A stretch of DNA of 64,000 bases. Origin: Cohnella candidum. Its GTDB lineage: Bacteria > Bacillota > Bacilli > Paenibacillales > Paenibacillaceae. Location: NCBI RefSeq assembly GCF_003713065.1, contig NZ_CP033433.1, positions 4,923,501 to 4,987,500 on the forward strand, given 5' to 3'. Below, piece by piece: positions 61,541 to 64,000 of this stretch; within the stretch, counting starts at the first letter, position 1, and every line of letters begins with the position of its first letter. The notes beneath the pieces were generated by a model, which saw only the letters and a list, made by a program, of their open reading frames with translations, did not search any database and was not told the DNA's origin. The translations under genes were made by a program, and so were the position numbers.

Positions 61541-61548
61541 GTAAAAAT

Positions 61549-61735
61549 TTACAAAATGCAATGAAAGGTTTTTCTCGCGACTCGTTCCGGCGGTTTATCG
61601 AGATAGAGCACGATGGAGCCGTCTTCTTCCCGCACGTCATACTTGAGGAGTCCATCAGAATAATAGGTCAATCCGTAATTGTGTGAAAAAGTGCTGTAGT
61701 TCGATTTTGCCTGCTTGGAGACGAAGTTTCGGCCC
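61549..61735 (-). pseudogene. C-terminal remnant of an unrecognised gene
   Basis: The minus-strand frame reads HNYGLTYYSDGLLKYDVREE and DGSIVLYLDKPPERVARKTF before its stop. The composition looks protein-coding. Further upstream the frame runs into two copies of the 24-bp repeat, which suggests that the gene was truncated there. No family was recognised. Confidence 0.35.
61693..61716 (-). repeat. 24-bp interspersed repeat, copy 1
   Basis: On the plus strand this reads CTGTAGTTCGATTTTGCCTG then CTTG. It is identical over 24 bases to copy 2 at 61744 and related in inverted orientation to copies at 61807 and 61857. Confidence 0.65.
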
Positions 61736-61743
61736 GAGTTTCC

Positions 61744-61767
61744 CTGTAGTTCGATTTTGCCTGCTTG
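61744..61767 (-). repeat. 24-bp interspersed repeat, copy 2
   Basis: Identical to copy 1, 51 bases downstream in the same orientation. Confidence 0.65.
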
Positions 61768-61806
61768 CAGGCTCTTTTTCAGCACCGGCCCTCCGAAATG
61801 CGCTTC

Positions 61807-61830
61807 TAAGTGTGCGATTTCGAACTGGAG
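61807..61830 (+). repeat. 24-bp interspersed repeat, copy 3 (inverted, diverged)
   Basis: TAAGTGTGCGATTTCGAACT then GGAG, matching the complement of copies 1 and 2 at its CGAACT core. Confidence 0.5.
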
Positions 61831-61856
61831 TGTGCCTCCCGCCGAAAATACTAAAT

Positions 61857-61880
61857 TAAGTGTGCAAAACCGAACTGCGC
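61857..61880 (+). repeat. 24-bp interspersed repeat, copy 4 (diverged)
   Basis: TAAGTGTGCAAAACCGAACT then GCGC; same orientation as copy 3. Confidence 0.5.
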
Positions 61881-61960
61881 GGGTCGATGGGAATGAGACG
61901 GGGATCAAATTGGGGTGACGGTGGTGGGGCGAGCTTGTTCGCGCGCGCACATTACCACGC

Positions 61961-61994
61961 AAAAAGGCAGCGAGCCCAAAGCTCGCTGCCTTTT
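61961..61994 (-). terminator. Rho-independent terminator after the chitinase gene
   Basis: AAAAGGCAGCGAGC pairs with GCTCGCTGCCTTTT around CCAAA; on the minus strand a T5 run follows. Confidence 0.9.
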
Positions 61995-62013
61995 CCGCAT
62001 ATCGTACCCTCGA

Positions 62014-64000
62014 TTACTTAGGTCCCCACAGCGCGGGAACGTTCGGCGGCTCCCAACCCGTCTGGGAGGTGTGCGCCTGAATGCAATAGTACGTGATGCC
62101 GCCGTACGTGACCAAGTCGTTCACGTTGTACCAGGTGTTCGGCGCCCAGGCGGGGATGCCGGATTGGCTCGTCGTGACCGTAAGCGCGTTGCTGGCGGCG
62201 GAGACGTTGCCTGCGGCATCCCTCGCCTTGACGGTGAACGTGTAAGACGTGTTCGCGGCCAACCCGGTGATCGTCGCGGAGGTTCCGGTGACGTTCACGT
62301 TCGTCGAGCCGTAGGACACGGTGTAACCGGTGACGCCGACGTTATCCGTGGACGCGGTCCAGCTCAGGGAGACGCTCGAGGACGTCTTGGACGGCGACGT
62401 CAGGTTCGTCGGCGCGCTGGGCGGCGTCGTGTCCGTCGGCGGCGGGCTCGTCGTCACGGTGAGCGCGTTGCTGGCGGCGGAGACGTTGCCTGCAGCATCC
62501 CTCGCCTTGACGGTGAACGTGTAAGATGTGTTCGCGGCCAGCCCGGTGATCGTCGCGGAAGTGCCGGTGACGTTCACGTTCGTCGAGCCGTAGGACACGG
62601 TGTAGCCGGTGACGCCGACGTTATCCGTGGACGCGGTCCAACTGAGGGAGACGCTGGAGGACGTCTTGGACGGCGACGTCAAGTTCGTCGGCGCGCTGGG
62701 CGGCGTCGTGTCCGTCGAAGCCGGGCTCGTGGTCACGGTGAGCGCGTTGCTGGCGGCGGAGACGTTGCCCGCCGCGTCTTTCGCGCTGACCGTGAACGTG
62801 TACGACGTGTTTGCGGCCAGTCCAGAGATCGTCGCGGAGGTGCCGGTGACGTTCACGCTGCTTGAGCCATAGGAAACGGTGTAGCCGGTGACGCCGACGT
62901 TATCCGTAGACGCGGTCCAGCTGAGGGATACGCTGGAGGACGTCTTGGACGGCGACGTCAGGTTCGTCGGCGCGCTGGGCGGCGTCGTGTCGCCTGCGCC
63001 CGTCGTTGGCAGGTCTGTCGCGAGCTTATTGAGCAGCGTCTTGTTGCGGTCGCCGCTGAATTCCCAGAACATCGCGCCGGCCAGGTTTTTCGTCTTGATG
63101 TACGACGTTTTCTCGCCGATGGATTGAACGTCGTCGTAGCTGATATACGTTTTGTTAGACGGATTGTAGAGGTACGGCACCCTTGCGGTGGCGTTCCAGT
63201 AGCGGGTGTAGCCGTTTTTGTTCACGTAGTTGTTCTCGATGTCCGAGTAATCCAGCACGCCGGCCTCCCAGGTCCCCGTGGAAGGACCGGTGCAGCTTTG
63301 GTACTGCCCGTTGCCCGTCGTGTTGCATCCCGTCCAGCCGCGCCCGTAAAAAGGCACGCCCATGACGAGTTTGCTCGCGAGAACGCCCGCGTTCAGATGC
63401 CCCGTGACGCCGGCGTCCGTGTTGAACGTGGAAGCGTTCGGAACGCCGGCGGCCGCGGCGGCGGGGTCATAGTACAGCGGCGAGTTATGGGCGCTCACCG
63501 TCTGCCAGCCGCCATTGAAGTCGTACGTCATGATGTTGATCCAGTCGACGATGGCGGCGATATTCGCCAGCTCCGTGTTCTGGGCGTACGTCGGGCTTGC
63601 TCCCGAAGCGATCGTCAGCAAGTAATGCTTGCCGTCCGCCGTTCCCGCCGCATCCAGCTTGGCGCGGATCGCTTGAAGCAGCAGCGTGTAGTTCTGCTTG
63701 TCGGCCGCCCTGTAGCTGTTGCCCGCGAGTCCGCCTCCGACCGGATACTCCCAGTCGAGGTCGACGCCGTCGAATTGGTATTTGCGGAGGAAGTTGACCG
63801 CCGAATTGGCGAAATTGTCCCTCGTATCCGCGCTGGCCGCGACGTCCGAGAACCGGTTGGACCAGCTCCAGCCGCCGACCGAGATAATCGTTTTCAGGTT
63901 CGGGTTGATTTGTTTCAGCTTGATCAGCTGTTTGAAGTTGCCTTTGAGCGGATCGCTCCACACGTCTCCGGGGTTGCTCTTCTGCGCGTCGATCCAAGGA
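62014..64000 (-). CDS. GH18 chitinase with three FnIII repeats and CBM5/12 (N-terminus beyond window)
   Basis: The frame is open to base 64000, so the start and signal peptide are missing; about 661 residues are visible. The GH18 barrel shows SVGGWSWSNRF and the catalytic DGVDLDWEYP (DxxDxDxE with the acid Glu), then WINIMTYDFNGGW and MFWEFSGD. Three FnIII domains of 93 residues follow, almost identical to each other, then a C-terminal CBM5/12 (WAPNTWYNVNDLVTYGGITY). It hydrolyses chitin outside the cell; FnIII units act as spacers and the CBM binds chitin. Confidence 0.93.
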   Translation of the reverse strand, partial: PWIDAQKSNPGDVWSDPLKGNFKQLIKLKQINPNLKTIISVGGWSWSNRFSDVAASADTRDNFANSAVNFLRKYQFDGVDLDWEYPVGGGLAGNSYRAADKQNYTLLLQAIRAKLDAAGTADGKHYLLTIASGASPTYAQNTELANIAAIVDWINIMTYDFNGGWQTVSAHNSPLYYDPAAAAAGVPNASTFNTDAGVTGHLNAGVLASKLVMGVPFYGRGWTGCNTTGNGQYQSCTGPSTGTWEAGVLDYSDIENNYVNKNGYTRYWNATARVPYLYNPSNKTYISYDDVQSIGEKTSYIKTKNLAGAMFWEFSGDRNKTLLNKLATDLPTTGAGDTTPPSAPTNLTSPSKTSSSVSLSWTASTDNVGVTGYTVSYGSSSVNVTGTSATISGLAANTSYTFTVSAKDAAGNVSAASNALTVTTSPASTDTTPPSAPTNLTSPSKTSSSVSLSWTASTDNVGVTGYTVSYGSTNVNVTGTSATITGLAANTSYTFTVKARDAAGNVSAASNALTVTTSPPPTDTTPPSAPTNLTSPSKTSSSVSLSWTASTDNVGVTGYTVSYGSTNVNVTGTSATITGLAANTSYTFTVKARDAAGNVSAASNALTVTTSQSGIPAWAPNTWYNVNDLVTYGGITYYCIQAHTSQTGWEPPNVPALWGPK
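62170..63000 (-). repeat. Three tandem 279-bp FnIII repeats in the chitinase gene
   Basis: The sequence recurs with a 279-base period; for example GACGCCGACGTTATCCGT begins at about 62332, 62611 and 62890. The first two units are nearly identical and the third (membrane-distal order on the protein, first FnIII) is slightly diverged. Confidence 0.85.

Noticed and set aside
61434..61560. SAM (S-box) riboswitch before metQ
   Set aside because: Leader too short and no S-box conserved segments seen; a covariance search would be decisive.
61915..62865. Long plus-strand open frame rich in Arg/Gly opposite the chitinase FnIII repeats
   Set aside because: It is antisense to a clear GH18-FnIII-CBM gene, has repetitive low-complexity composition mirroring the FnIII DNA repeats, and no ribosome site.

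Overview
The window looks like chromosomal DNA from a Gram-positive, low-GC-phylum but moderately GC-rich bacterium of the Paenibacillaceae (Paenibacillus or Cohnella type). This is inferred from three things: strong AGGAGG ribosome binding sites with many TTG starts, LplABC-type and CUT1 sugar importers paired with AraC or ROK regulators, and an SLH-anchored surface protein and secreted GH18-FnIII-CBM chitinase. No tRNA, rRNA, CRISPR array, transposase or phage gene was seen.

Layout. 1-2.6 kb: two ABC ATPases and an ABC-2 permease (exporter, cut by the left edge). 3.2-15.4 kb: a TetR regulator with its own repeated operator-like sites, an LplABC-type importer, an MFS transporter, an EstA-type esterase, an esterase fused to a copper-amine-oxidase-like domain, a sucrose phosphorylase, an HSL-type esterase and a ROK fructokinase. 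Together they suggest uptake of an acylated sucrose-like sugar, intracellular deacylation, phosphorolysis to glucose-1-phosphate plus fructose, and fructose phosphorylation. The locus is full of decayed gene pieces: two fragments of a second EstA-type gene lie 7.5 kb apart on either side of the importer/esterase genes, and a deleted copy of the fused esterase follows lplC. 15.4-17.3 kb: remnants of a MerR regulator, an aldo/keto reductase and a GH32 sucrose hydrolase, the last two joined head to head.

17.4-25.7 kb: mixed housekeeping and accessory genes (AraC/MFS divergent pair, DUF441, AraC plus SDR, GNAT, a formylglycine-generating enzyme and a split chromate transporter). 25.9-43.7 kb: a glycan locus with a ROK repressor, a membrane-bound AraC sensor, two complete CUT1 importers, two paralogous AraC regulators, a secreted GH43-like/LamG protein, a Cys-type sulfatase (to be activated by the formylglycine-generating enzyme 15 kb away) and a GH42/GH151-like hydrolase. 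The set fits use of a sulfated glycan.

44.2-48.3 kb: an alkanesulfonate operon ssuDCAB behind a leader with a promoter, two identical dyads and an internal terminator. 48.4-54.1 kb: a DUF2294 gene, a second NMT1-type ABC importer with an isochorismatase-family amidohydrolase and an MFS transporter. This block is bounded by a roughly 94% identical duplication of the 3' end of ssuB with its terminator. 54.1-58.1 kb: DUF1801 and a 1012-residue SLH surface protein. 58.3-61.6 kb: an AAC(6')-like acetyltransferase and a metQ-metN-metI methionine importer without a visible SAM riboswitch. 61.7-61.9 kb: a small interspersed repeat cluster. 62.0-64.0 kb: the 3' part of a GH18 chitinase with three near-identical FnIII repeats, cut by the right edge.
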